Assembly (NCBI GenBank): GCA_965662195.1
Contig: CBFIHA010000092.1
Coordinates: 1 to 15,389 of the forward strand
Source: UBA1268 sp965662195
GTDB lineage: Bacteria; Planctomycetota; Planctomycetia; Pirellulales; UBA1268
Reading direction: 5' to 3'
Length of the DNA: 15,389 nt
In this document: positions 1 to 6,057 of the stretch, piece after piece
Layout of the letters: each line of letters opens with the position of its first letter
How positions within the stretch are numbered: position 1 is the stretch's first letter
Translations under genes and position numbers: made by a program
Notes under the pieces: generated by a model
What the model saw: only the letters and a program-made list of their open reading frames with translations
Told to the model about the DNA's origin: nothing
The model's database searches: none

Positions 1-828
1 ATCGTACGGCGGGGGCTTGAGTCGCTGCCCCTATCGCTTGAATGGCACCGGCTGCACGGACGAATTCTGGATGCCCTCGGCCGTCCTGCTGAGGCTGCCG
101 TTGCTCGAGAAATGGAGGAACGGTCAGCGCATCTGCTGGAGGTGAACTTCAACGTCGACTACATCGGTCCCCTCACTGAAAAAGTTGGGCTCAATCGGCT
201 GTTGGCTGACTATGAGGCGGCTCGGCAGACAGCTGATACCGCCGATCTTGATCAGCGGCTTCGACAAATCGAGGCTGCCATCGGCGACCGACTGATCCCC
301 GAGCGATTTTTGGCTGCCCAGCTTCGGGCAGAACTTGCACTCACAAGGGCCGAGCCTGAGGTGGCATTGAAGGCGATCGAGGCTGCTGAACAACTGGGAG
401 GGGCAGGCCCACAGCTATTGCAGCTGAAGGCGGTTGCCTGGGAACAACTCGGTCGTCTCGACGAGGCCACCCGGCTGCGGGAGCGACTGGTGACCATCAG
501 TCCTTCGCCCGAGCTTTTTCGGTTCCTGGCGGATGCCCGAGCAGCTGCCGGTGATGCTGCCGGTCAGCAGCAGTTTCTTGCCCGCCGTGAACGCTTGGAG
601 GGGCTCGCCGCTTATCGCCGCAACGATCCCGAGGAGGCACTTCCACACTTTGAGGAGGCGACCAGGCTCGACCCGGACGATGCCGTGTCCTGGTATCACC
701 GGGGAGAGATGCTCTTTCATCTCGACCGGTTGACTGAGGCAACTGAATCACTTGAGAAAGCCCTGAGCATTGACCCTTGCGACGGCCGTAGCCGACGGCT
801 GCAAACAATTGTCGCCGAGTATCGCTGA
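1..828 (+). CDS. TPR-repeat protein, C-terminal part (5' end outside window)
   Basis: The reading frame is open from base 1, well before the first internal ATG at 112, so the gene almost certainly starts upstream of the window. The visible 275 residues are helical and rich in Ala, Leu, Glu and Arg. The clearest tetratricopeptide repeats are near the C-terminus, where 'AAYRRNDPEEALPHFEEATRLDPDD' type residues are followed by 'WYHRGEMLFHLDRLTEATESLEKAL' type residues, each with the usual A/G-A-P spacing; the coding for these lies at about 607-770. Earlier helices ('LLQLKAVAWEQLGRLDEA') look like degenerate TPRs. TPR proteins serve as protein-protein interaction scaffolds; no catalytic domain is visible here, so the specific role is unknown. 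It is transcribed away from the inverted repeat A1 and the small (-) gene downstream, so it ends a transcription unit. Confidence 0.85.
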   Translation: MVRRGLESLPLSLEWHRLHGRILDALGRPAEAAVAREMEERSAHLLEVNFNVDYIGPLTEKVGLNRLLADYEAARQTADTADLDQRLRQIEAAIGDRLIPERFLAAQLRAELALTRAEPEVALKAIEAAEQLGGAGPQLLQLKAVAWEQLGRLDEATRLRERLVTISPSPELFRFLADARAAAGDAAGQQQFLARRERLEGLAAYRRNDPEEALPHFEEATRLDPDDAVSWYHRGEMLFHLDRLTEATESLEKALSIDPCDGRSRRLQTIVAEYR

Positions 829-879
829 GTGAAAAATACCGCTGCCGCTGGACTAACTTTTTCTGCCACCAACGCTTAG

Positions 880-1000
880 CAAACTGTGGGGAAAGCCTGC
901 GGCCGCAGGATTCGGCGACAGGCGACCCCGAAAACCCCATGGGTTTTCAGGCGTTGCCCGAGCGTGCCTTTGATCGCCCACATTCGCAGGGAAGGGCAAT
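880..1000 (-). repeat. Repeat A, copy A1 (structured interspersed repeat, reverse orientation)
   Basis: Read on the minus strand, this resembles the two + strand copies at 3103-3243 and 11716-11831. Its central hairpin pairs 927-937 with 941-951 (11 pairs, one G-T wobble). The end hairpin pairs 880-885 (CAAACT) with 894-899 (AGCCTG) and uses wobbles. The G/C-rich middle hairpin is weaker. It lies in the space between the convergent TPR gene and the small secreted-protein gene, so it could also act as a bidirectional transcription end. The outer boundary toward about 1000-1020 is approximate because this copy diverges there. Confidence 0.7.
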
Positions 1001-1021
1001 GAAGGGTTCTTTGACAGTGAT

Positions 1022-1369
1022 TCAGGCCTTGCGAAAGCCCCGGGCTGAGCTTTTCGGCTGCGGGCGTGATCGCGAGCCGGGCCGGTAGCCCATCCGGTTG
1101 TGATCGTTGTCGTGCAGGGCGAGCATTTCGTCGAGGCCGTAGCCGGTCGGGTCGATGCCGTGGGCCTGCAGCAGATGCCGCTGGATGGCCTCGAGGCTCG
1201 GCGTCCAGTCACCGTTAACGTTCCAGTGGGGTCCAGCCCGGCGGGCGACGGTTTTGGCCGCGGTCTCTGCGGCCGTCTCGGCGACTTCGTCAGCACCCAG
1301 CACAAACGAGGGCAGAAAAGCGGTTTTGATCGCTGCCAGCAGGCAGCCAAATGCAGATCTTCGATTCAT
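1022..1369 (-). CDS. small exported hypothetical protein
   Basis: 115 residues. The N-terminus has two arginines followed by a hydrophobic stretch (about residues 6-25, ending near 'VLGADE') that looks like a Sec signal peptide with cleavage around residue 25, so export is inferred. An Ala/Thr/Glu-rich linker follows, then a compact segment 'HWNVNGDWTPSLEAIQRHL' and 'HGIDPTGYGLDEMLALHDNDHNR' (about residues 48-92), and a basic Arg/Ser tail. The Trp/His/Asp-rich core looks like a conserved small domain, and I believe similar short proteins occur in planctomycetes, but I cannot name a family or function. There is no obvious Shine-Dalgarno sequence before the ATG at 1369. The stop lies about 20 bases from the edge of repeat A1. 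Confidence 0.6.
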   Translation of the reverse strand: MNRRSAFGCLLAAIKTAFLPSFVLGADEVAETAAETAAKTVARRAGPHWNVNGDWTPSLEAIQRHLLQAHGIDPTGYGLDEMLALHDNDHNRMGYRPGSRSRPQPKSSARGFRKA

Positions 1370-1421
1370 GGCAGTGAAGTCTCTGGTAAAGTCCGCCTAC
1401 CAGAACTATACCTCGCGATTG

Positions 1422-1439
1422 CCGGCATGTGTTTGCCGG
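1422..1439. terminator. possible weak hairpin downstream of the cytidine deaminase remnant
   Basis: CCGGCA (1422-1427) pairs with TGCCGG (1434-1439) around a 6-base loop, 44 bases past the cytidine deaminase stop on the minus strand and about 50 bases before the start of the small secreted-protein gene. A U-tract is absent, so this is only a candidate transcription end. Confidence 0.25.
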
Positions 1440-1482
1440 GAGGCCCGGATCGTTGTCATTGGGCGGAGCCGGCTCCCCGCCG

Positions 1483-1681
1483 TCAGCCCGGCTTTGGGCC
1501 CTCGGCCGCAAACGGCCGGGGCAGCAAGTCGCGGAGCTGAAAGCGGCCGCCGCCATCGATCCAGACCTCGGTGTCAGCGTCGCCGAATTCAGCCAGCACC
1601 TGCAGGCAGGCTCCGCAGGGCGTCACCGCCGGGACCCGCGGCTGTGGCCGCACCGGGCAGCCGTCACGGCCGCTGGCCTCG
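1483..1681 (-). pseudogene. cdd: cytidine deaminase, C-terminal fragment (5' half missing)
   Basis: Cytidine deaminase hydrolyses cytidine or deoxycytidine to uridine or deoxyuridine in pyrimidine salvage. The minus-strand frame ending at 1483 carries the family's C-terminal signature: 'TPCGACLQVLAEFG' with the two zinc-binding cysteines of the P-C-x-x-C motif (coding at about 1595-1637), then a beta strand ('EVWIDGGG') and the typical end 'FQLRDLLPRPF'. The N-terminal half, including the catalytic His-Ala-Glu motif and first zinc ligand, is absent. At about 1681 the homology stops and the DNA becomes, on the other strand, the transthyretin-like gene. Family members are about 130 residues, and only about 65 are recognisable here. 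The fragment cannot be an active enzyme as it stands. A true deletion or a false contig join could explain it. Confidence 0.75.
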
Positions 1682-2005
1682 GAATCCGGTACGGTCTCCC
1701 TCGACGGCCAGCCCCTGCCCGATGGGTTTGTCACGTTTGTTTCCCCGCAGCAGGGGCTCTTTGAGGCATTTCCCATCAGAGAGGGAAGGTACACCGGCAA
1801 GGCAGGCCTGGGCATGAGACGGGTCGAAATTGTTGCCCTTCGCGAAACACGTCCTGCAAAGACCGCGAGCCCCGCTTATGGGCCGCCCCAGCCGACACGG
1901 GAAAACTACCTGCCAGAGCGATACTCGACAAAGTCGACGTTGACCGCTGAGGTCACCCAGGCTGGCCCAAACGAGTTTGACTTCAATCTGACGATGGGAA
2001 AGTGA
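1682..2005 (+). pseudogene. transthyretin-like / carboxypeptidase-regulatory-like small protein, 5' end missing
   Basis: The frame reads 'SGTVSLDGQPLPDGFVTFV' from 1682, then 'PIREGRY' and 'GMRRVEIVALRE', and ends in 'ENYLPERYSTKSTLTAEVT' and 'NEFDFNLTMGK'. This is the pattern of the small planctomycetal proteins with a transthyretin-like/CarboxypepD_reg-like beta-sandwich, normally made as lipoproteins with a signal peptide and lipobox before the 'SGTV' strand. Here no signal peptide exists: the upstream DNA is the antisense of a cytidine deaminase fragment. An open frame continues upstream to 1571, but that part is shadow sequence. The function of these exported proteins is unknown. The 5' ends of both divergent neighbours are lost at one point, together with their shared promoter region. 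Confidence 0.75.
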
Positions 2006-2102
2006 CGGACACGGTCTGCAGCGGCCTGCCAGACTGCCATCCGGGGTGGCCAGGGAACCCGCGATCGAAAGTCGTGCTGATCGCGATCCTCCGGCGCTAC
2101 AT

Positions 2103-2121
2103 CGCCGCGAAGTCAGCGGCG
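2103..2121. terminator. hairpin between convergent genes
   Basis: CGCCGC (2103-2108) pairs with GCGGCG (2116-2121) around a 7-base loop, between the transthyretin-like gene (+) and the nucleotidyltransferase gene (-). The stem is GC-rich but has no T-tract. Position, more than sequence, suggests a terminator. Nothing else is recognised in 2006-2154. Confidence 0.3.
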
Positions 2122-2154
2122 GGGGAGACCAGCACCCGGAGCTACTTGCCCAAC

Positions 2155-2742
2155 TCACGGGCCCGCATCGTCATCATCGAAATCCGATGGAATCGATCGT
2201 CGGATCTCGTCGAGCAGGCTGCGGGTGCCGTGGCGATCGCACCACGCGTAGACGTAGTTCCAATCGACCCTATTCCCCTGAAGGGCGATCACGCCCCGGC
2301 AGTCGTCCTCATCCTTGAGCCGGCCCGCCCGCACCGCCCAGAGCAGCTTGGTCACGATCACGTCCTCGACGGTCGGCATCCAGACAGGCCCGAACGGTAG
2401 CGTCGCCCGATATCGCCTGCCGAATCGTTCGCGGTCGTAGGGGTCGTCGGTGAGCAGAAAAAGCTCGATCCGAAACGCCGAATCAGTGACCGTGCAGACA
2501 TGCATCCGGCTTGCCGTCACGGTCTCGAACCGCGTCTGCGGTTCCAGACGCATCGTGTCCGGCAGAGCGGCGACGATGTCGCCGATCTTCCTGCCCGGTG
2601 GTAACTCGACGACAAAGTCCCCGTCGTCGGTCGCCCTCGGCACGCCGTAGACGTTCGTGGCGAGCGAACCCGATACCATGTACGGAATCGCGAGCGACTC
2701 GAGCGCGGTCACGAGGGCGACGAGTGCCTCGTCGGCCGTCAT
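2155..2742 (-). CDS. nucleotidyltransferase-fold protein (DUF6036/AbiEii-like), second gene of a two-gene cassette
   Basis: 195 residues from the ATG at 2742. This start is chosen because it overlaps the stop of the upstream gene in an ATGA arrangement; the frame extends further upstream, but only as antisense-like sequence. Residues 25-42 show the nucleotidyltransferase signature Gly-Ser, about a dozen residues, then Asp-Asp-Gly-Asp ('GSLATNVYGVPRATDDGDF'). A possible third carboxylate is Glu93 in 'RIELFLL'. Residues 124-150 ('PTVEDVIVTKLLWAVRAGR', then 'DEDDCRG') match the helix typical of DUF6036/AbiEii-type proteins. Relatives include the toxin parts of AbiE/MenT-type toxin-antitoxin systems, which transfer nucleotides to tRNA or other targets, but many members are uncharacterised. 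The protein appears full length and cytoplasmic. The toxin role is inference. Confidence 0.7.
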   Translation of the reverse strand: MTADEALVALVTALESLAIPYMVSGSLATNVYGVPRATDDGDFVVELPPGRKIGDIVAALPDTMRLEPQTRFETVTASRMHVCTVTDSAFRIELFLLTDDPYDRERFGRRYRATLPFGPVWMPTVEDVIVTKLLWAVRAGRLKDEDDCRGVIALQGNRVDWNYVYAWCDRHGTRSLLDEIRRSIPSDFDDDDAGP

Positions 2743-2972
2743 CGTCCCGCGTCCAGCCGCCGCAAGGCCGCGACCTGCCGATGCAGCAGACCGCGAATCG
2801 TCGCCTCGTCGGCTTCGGGATGACGGTGCCGCAGCCCGGCTAGGGCCAGCCCACACGCCCTTTCAAAGAGCCTGGGGCCCGCCAGAAACTTCTCGCCGGG
2901 CTTGAGCGAACGGGCCGCAGCGACACGACGGCGAAAGATTTCCTCGGCTGTGTGAGCAACTTCAGGTGTCAT
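2739..2972 (-). CDS. small helical protein, first gene of nucleotidyltransferase cassette (possible antitoxin/partner)
   Basis: 77 residues from the ATG at 2972; an in-frame ATG at 2981 is an alternative. The protein is almost wholly helical and highly charged: 'TAEEIFRRRVAAARSLKPGEK', then 'RLFERACGLALAGLRHRHPEADE' and 'IRGLLHRQVAALRRLD'. It has no membrane segment or signal peptide. The 'R...HPEADEATIRGLL' pattern resembles the short proteins that commonly precede DUF6036-type nucleotidyltransferase genes. Its stop overlaps the start of the next gene by 4 bases (ATGA), so the two are translationally coupled. This is the usual order of an antitoxin-like gene before a toxin-like gene, but no DNA-binding motif is visible and function is unproven. 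The frame stays open upstream to 3248, through repeat A2, which is not believed to be coding. Confidence 0.55.
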   Translation of the reverse strand: MTPEVAHTAEEIFRRRVAAARSLKPGEKFLAGPRLFERACGLALAGLRHRHPEADEATIRGLLHRQVAALRRLDAGR

Positions 2973-3102
2973 CGGTGGCATCCGCCGGGCGAGTGGAACT
3001 ACGAAGATCTTTCGAACAATGTCCCGGCTTCGAAAGGATAACCCTGCCCATGCCAGTCCCGCCACTGTTTTCCCGCCGGTGAGTTGCACCTGACTTGAGC
3101 TC

Positions 3103-3243
3103 TCCGTGGAAAAAGCCATCCATGACCCTTGCCCGCGAATGCTGGTAAACGAGAGTTCACGAAGGCAAAACCCGAAAAAGCCGAGGTTTTTCGGGGTTGC
3201 CGATCGCCGCAGCCTGGCGGTGGCAGACTTTCTCCACAGTCTG
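3103..3243 (+). repeat. Repeat A, copy A2 (structured interspersed repeat)
   Basis: It opens with the same 25 or so bases as copy A3 (TCCGTGGAAAAAGCC, then ATCCATGACC). The central hairpin pairs 3171-3179 (CCCGAAAAA) with 3187-3195 (TTTTTCGGG). A short GC hairpin follows around 3205-3220, and the end hairpin pairs 3224-3229 (CAGACT) with 3238-3243 (AGTCTG). Between the opening block and the central hairpin this copy is longer than A3. The right edge is about 14 bases from a relic of a transthyretin-like gene. Confidence 0.8.
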
Positions 3244-3256
3244 GTCATGCCGCCAT

Positions 3257-3289
3257 GAGTTTGATTTCAATCTCACCATGGGGAAGTAA
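3257..3289 (+). pseudogene. relic: last ten codons of a second transthyretin-like gene
   Basis: The 33 bases encode EFDFNLTMGK followed by a TAA stop, exactly the same C-terminal decapeptide that ends the transthyretin-like gene at 1973-2005, with six silent base differences including the stop. Upstream of 3257 the sequence is unrelated and quickly becomes repeat A2. The rest of this paralogue is therefore missing. The stretch 2973-3303 holds otherwise only repeat A2 and no recognised gene. Confidence 0.7.
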
Positions 3290-3303
3290 CGCAACCCGCT
3301 TAG

Positions 3304-3993
3304 TTACTCCCTTTGCCCCTCTGCCCCCGAGCCCTCAACCAGGGCCCCAATCCGTGGGTCGGCCAATGACTCGGCAACGAAGTGGGCACCGGGAAAGGCA
3401 TGGCGACGGCTGTGGCCACCCGGGACGGCCACCACGACCGCGCCGGCCGCCACCGCAGCTGCACAGCCGGTGGCCGAGTCTTCGAAGACCAGCATCTGCT
3501 CCGGTGGTACGCCGGCCCGGCTGGCGGCCAGCTGATAGATCTCGGGATGAGGTTTCCCCTGGCTGATATCGGCGGCGGTCAGCACGAACCCGAGCTGATC
3601 CCGCAGGCCCACCCGCGTGAGCACATCGTGGGCGAACTCTGGACCACTGCTGGTGGCCACCCCGCGAGGCAGGTTCCGCTCATGCAGCCGCCCGACCAGT
3701 TCGACCGCACCGGGCATGGCCGCGAGCCTGGTCGCCAGCAGCCCCTGGAAGATATCCTTGGTTTCAGCGGCCAGCATCTCAACGGTGTCAGCCAGCCCAT
3801 GCCAGTCGATCATCGTGGCGAGGGCAACCGCCTGCGGCCGGCCCATCATCGCATCGAGCAGATCGCCGTCGAAGGTGCGACCTCGCCGCCGCAGCAGTTC
3901 AGTACCGACGTCCTGATAGAGATCCTCAGTGTTGACGAGCAGGCCATCAAGGTCGAAGACGACCGCGGCAATGCTGGGTGAAGAGGGGGGCAT
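3304..3993 (-). CDS. HAD-superfamily phosphatase (beta-phosphoglucomutase-like subfamily)
   Basis: 229 residues from the ATG at 3993. That start lies just before the first core strand and has AGG/AGGA stretches upstream on the minus strand, whereas the frame further upstream runs through repeat B. HAD motif I is 'VVFDLDGLL' (nucleophile Asp and general acid Asp, about residues 11-19), motif II is 'VATSSG', motif III is the Lys of 'GKPHPEIY', and motif IV is 'VFEDSATG'. A helical cap lies between motifs I and II, as in the beta-PGM/GPP group. Such enzymes dephosphorylate or isomerise small sugar phosphates in the cytoplasm; the exact substrate cannot be read from sequence. The gene is complete and is transcribed away from the carbohydrate cluster. 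A shared sugar-phosphate theme with that cluster is only inference. Confidence 0.85.
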   Translation of the reverse strand: MPPSSPSIAAVVFDLDGLLVNTEDLYQDVGTELLRRRGRTFDGDLLDAMMGRPQAVALATMIDWHGLADTVEMLAAETKDIFQGLLATRLAAMPGAVELVGRLHERNLPRGVATSSGPEFAHDVLTRVGLRDQLGFVLTAADISQGKPHPEIYQLAASRAGVPPEQMLVFEDSATGCAAAVAAGAVVVAVPGGHSRRHAFPGAHFVAESLADPRIGALVEGSGAEGQRE

Positions 3994-4065
3994 GGACCTG
4001 AATTCCTGAACGTGCGGAAGGCATGGTGGGAGACCGGCGGAGGCAGCGACCGCAGGGTACCCGAC

Positions 4066-4110
4066 GCTGCCGGCTGACCGAAAGCCGTCGCCATAATCGG
4101 GTTTTCCTCC
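4066..4110 (+). repeat. Repeat B, copy B1
   Basis: The 45 bases match 7045-7090 closely: a block starting GCTGCCGGCTGAC, then GAAAGCCGTCGC, a variable middle, and GGGTTTTCCTCC. CGGCT and AGCCG inside it can pair. It lies in the 464-base gap between the divergent HAD phosphatase and xylR-like genes. Apart from this repeat and the hairpin at 4356-4374, I see nothing gene-like in 3994-4457. Confidence 0.6.
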
Positions 4111-4355
4111 ACCGGATCGAAGGAAGGCCGGCAACGCCCGCCGGCAAGATCGGCGCCGTTGAAGAGCAGTGTGAAGCCCGCCGGCGTCACACCGCAGGAT
4201 TCCCGCTCCCGAAGTGGCCTCGTTGCAGGGGGCACAGGTCACTGAGCCTCCGCGGCATCATTCACTCAACCTGTCAGCCGGTTTGGGACTTTCGCATCTC
4301 AAATCCATCATCAAATTCTTTCAATCCATCGGGACTGGTTTTCGATTGCGGGCAG

Positions 4356-4374
4356 TCGGGCGACTGTCGCCCGA
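4356..4374 (+). terminator. GC-rich hairpin followed by TGTTTT, upstream of xylR-like gene
   Basis: TCGGGCG (4356-4362) pairs perfectly with CGCCCGA (4368-4374) around a 5-base loop and is followed by TGTTTTC. This looks like an intrinsic terminator on the + strand, about 85 bases before the xylR-like start. It may be an attenuator in the leader of the carbohydrate cluster or the end of an unseen transcript. Confidence 0.4.
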
Positions 4375-4457
4375 TGTTTTCATCGACAGAGGTTTGTGCT
4401 GGGTAGCAGGCATCCCCGCGTCACTTCGCTTTGTGCCGCTGCTCCACGAACGCCACA

Positions 4458-5156
4458 ATGCCGACTATGCCGCGAACAAATCCCCGACATCCGACCCTGC
4501 GACCCGCCCCCCGGCCTGACGACAAGCTCGTGGCCGTCGTGGTCGATCCGTCGACACCCTACGACCGGGCCATCGCCATGGGCGCGGCCCAGTATGCCCG
4601 CGAGCAGGGCACCTGGCGGCTCTACGTCGAAGAGGAGCAGCCGCGGAGGCTGCCCGACTTCAACGACTGGCCCGGCCACGGAATCATCGCTTCGTTTGAT
4701 GACGACCGCGTCGCGCGGGCAGTGATCGCAACCGGACTGCCGGTGGTGGCTGTCGGCGGTGGCGGCGGAGGCTTCGATCCCAGCAGCAGGATCCCCTACG
4801 TCGAGACCGACAACGAGCGGATCGCCTGGCTGGCGGCTGAGCACCTGCTCGCACGGGGGCTCGAACACTTCGGCTTCTACGGCCTGCCCGCCACGCCGGC
4901 CACGATCTGGTCGGAGGCGCGATGCACCGGCTTCACCCGCAGCATCCACGATGACATCCTGCATGTCCGCCTGGAGGAAGCACGGCGGCTGGTGACCTCG
5001 ACCGATCTGCCCATCAAGGCTGTTGCACCACGAGCAGGCTTCAGCTCGGTCGCCTACATGACCACGCTCTTCCGCCACCACTTCGGCATGCCACCGGCTG
5101 CCCTGCGGGCTGCCAGCCGTGGGCGGGGAACCAGCCTGCCGACCTCAGAGACCTAA
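4458..5156 (+). pseudogene. XylR-family (LacI-like sensor + AraC HTH) regulator with large internal in-frame deletion
   Basis: XylR-type activators have an N-terminal periplasmic-binding-protein-like sugar sensor and a C-terminal AraC DNA-binding domain, about 380-400 residues in all. Here 232 residues remain from the ATG at 4458 (a GTG at 4431 is possible). Residues 22-160 are the first lobe of the sensor: 'VAVVVDPSTPYDRAIAMGA', 'GHGIIASF', 'VARAVIATGLPVVAV', 'YVETDNERIAWLAAEHLL'. At about residue 163 (near 4944) the sequence jumps into the AraC domain: 'ILHVRLEEARRLVTSTDLPI', 'AGFSSVAYMTTLFRHHFGM'. The second sensor lobe and the first helix-turn-helix, about 150-170 residues, are absent while the frame is kept. 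An unusual six-glycine run follows 'VVAV'. As it stands the protein probably cannot respond to sugar or bind DNA normally. It ends 4 bases before the deacetylase gene, so it leads the cluster. Confidence 0.8.
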
Positions 5157-5160
5157 CCGC

Positions 5161-5937
5161 ATGTCAGCCCCTGCCGCACTCGCCATTTTCGCCCACCCCG
5201 ACGACATTGAGTTTGTCGCCGCTGGCACGCTGCTGCAGCTGCGGGAGGCGGGATGGCAGCTCCATTATCTCAACCTCTCCGGCGGTGACTGCGGAAGCAT
5301 GACAACTGGCCCGGATGAGACGCGGACGATCCGCGCGGCGGAAGGCAGGGCTGCGGCGGCGATCCTCGGGGCTGAGTTCCACGAGAGCCTCGCGTCCGAT
5401 CTCTGCATCTTCTACGAGGAGCGGCTGTTGCGGCGGCTGGCGGCCATTGTGCGGCAGGTGCGGCCACGGATCGTGCTCACGCACTCGCCGGAAGACTATA
5501 TGGAAGACCACATGAATACGGCCCGGCTGGCCGTCACCGCCGCCTTCGCCCGCGGCATGCCCAATTTCACGAGCGATCCGCCCGTGGTGCCGATCACAGG
5601 CAATGTCACCGTGTATCACGCGATGCCGCACGGCCTCTGCGACGGCCTGCGGCGGCCGGTCGTGCCCGATCTGTTCGTCGATACGACCGCCGTGCAGCCG
5701 GTGAAGCGGCAGGCGCTCGCGGCCCACGCCAGCCAGAAGGAGTGGCTCGATGCCACGCAGGGCATGGATAGCTACCTCGACGCGGGCGATGCGGCGGCCC
5801 GGGCAGTGGGGCGAATGTCAGGGCGGTTTGACTATGCCGAGGGCTGGCGACGGCATCTCCATCTCGGCCTTTCGGCGACCGATGATGATCCGCTCACCGC
5901 CACGCTCCCTCCGCAGGTCGTGAGCAGGCCGGCTTAG
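5161..5937 (+). CDS. PIG-L (LmbE-like) family N-deacetylase
   Basis: 258 residues. The start at 5161 lies directly after the regulator's stop. PIG-L proteins are zinc-dependent hydrolases that remove N-acetyl groups from GlcNAc-containing molecules. The zinc motif 'AHPDD' is at residues 11-15 (His12, Asp15) and the second ligand region 'PEDYMEDHMN' is at about 110-119 (His117), with the usual strand/helix order. Length is typical. There is no signal peptide, so it is cytoplasmic. The next gene is a NagB-like deaminase; fusions of NagB-like and LmbE-like domains are known in Bacteroidetes, which supports joint work on an amino sugar. The true substrate (free, phosphorylated or conjugated GlcNAc derivative) is unknown. 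A near-palindrome (5985-6001) lies between the two genes. Confidence 0.85.
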   Translation: MSAPAALAIFAHPDDIEFVAAGTLLQLREAGWQLHYLNLSGGDCGSMTTGPDETRTIRAAEGRAAAAILGAEFHESLASDLCIFYEERLLRRLAAIVRQVRPRIVLTHSPEDYMEDHMNTARLAVTAAFARGMPNFTSDPPVVPITGNVTVYHAMPHGLCDGLRRPVVPDLFVDTTAVQPVKRQALAAHASQKEWLDATQGMDSYLDAGDAAARAVGRMSGRFDYAEGWRRHLHLGLSATDDDPLTATLPPQVVSRPA

Positions 5938-6057
5938 ACGCTGCATTGTTTTGCAAGCGCGACCTCAAGAATTGAAAGAGTTGACCGCTTCCCGGGAGCG
6001 GAGGAACGTGCGAAAACAGGATTCAGACAGCTGTTCGTTCTGGAAAGGTGTGCCGCC

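Noticed and set aside
1465..1476. 12-base palindrome GGAGCCGGCTCC between the cdd fragment and the small (-) gene
   Set aside because: It is too short and GC-rich to call an operator without other copies or a nearby regulator.
1571..1681. Upstream start that would extend the transthyretin-like protein
   Set aside because: This part is antisense to a recognisable cytidine deaminase C-terminus and gives no signal peptide.
2976..3041. + strand frame reading WHPPGEWNYEDLSNNVPASKG and a stop, which looks like a protein C-terminus
   Set aside because: About 20 codons without a stop are not significant in GC-rich DNA, no family was recognised, and it overlaps the start region of the minus-strand cassette. 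It might be another relic, but it cannot be supported.
2981..3248. N-terminal extension of the small cassette protein through repeat A2
   Set aside because: The extension is translated repeat sequence with no protein-like conservation; the ATG at 2972 matches where the recognisable protein begins.
4023..4406. 127-codon open frame upstream of the xylR-like gene
   Set aside because: It crosses repeat B and shows Arg/Pro-rich shadow composition with no recognisable domain.
5985..6001. Near-palindrome CCGCTTCCCGGGAGCGG between the PIG-L and NagB-like genes
   Set aside because: A single copy, with one mismatch and no promoter around it; an operator cannot be supported.
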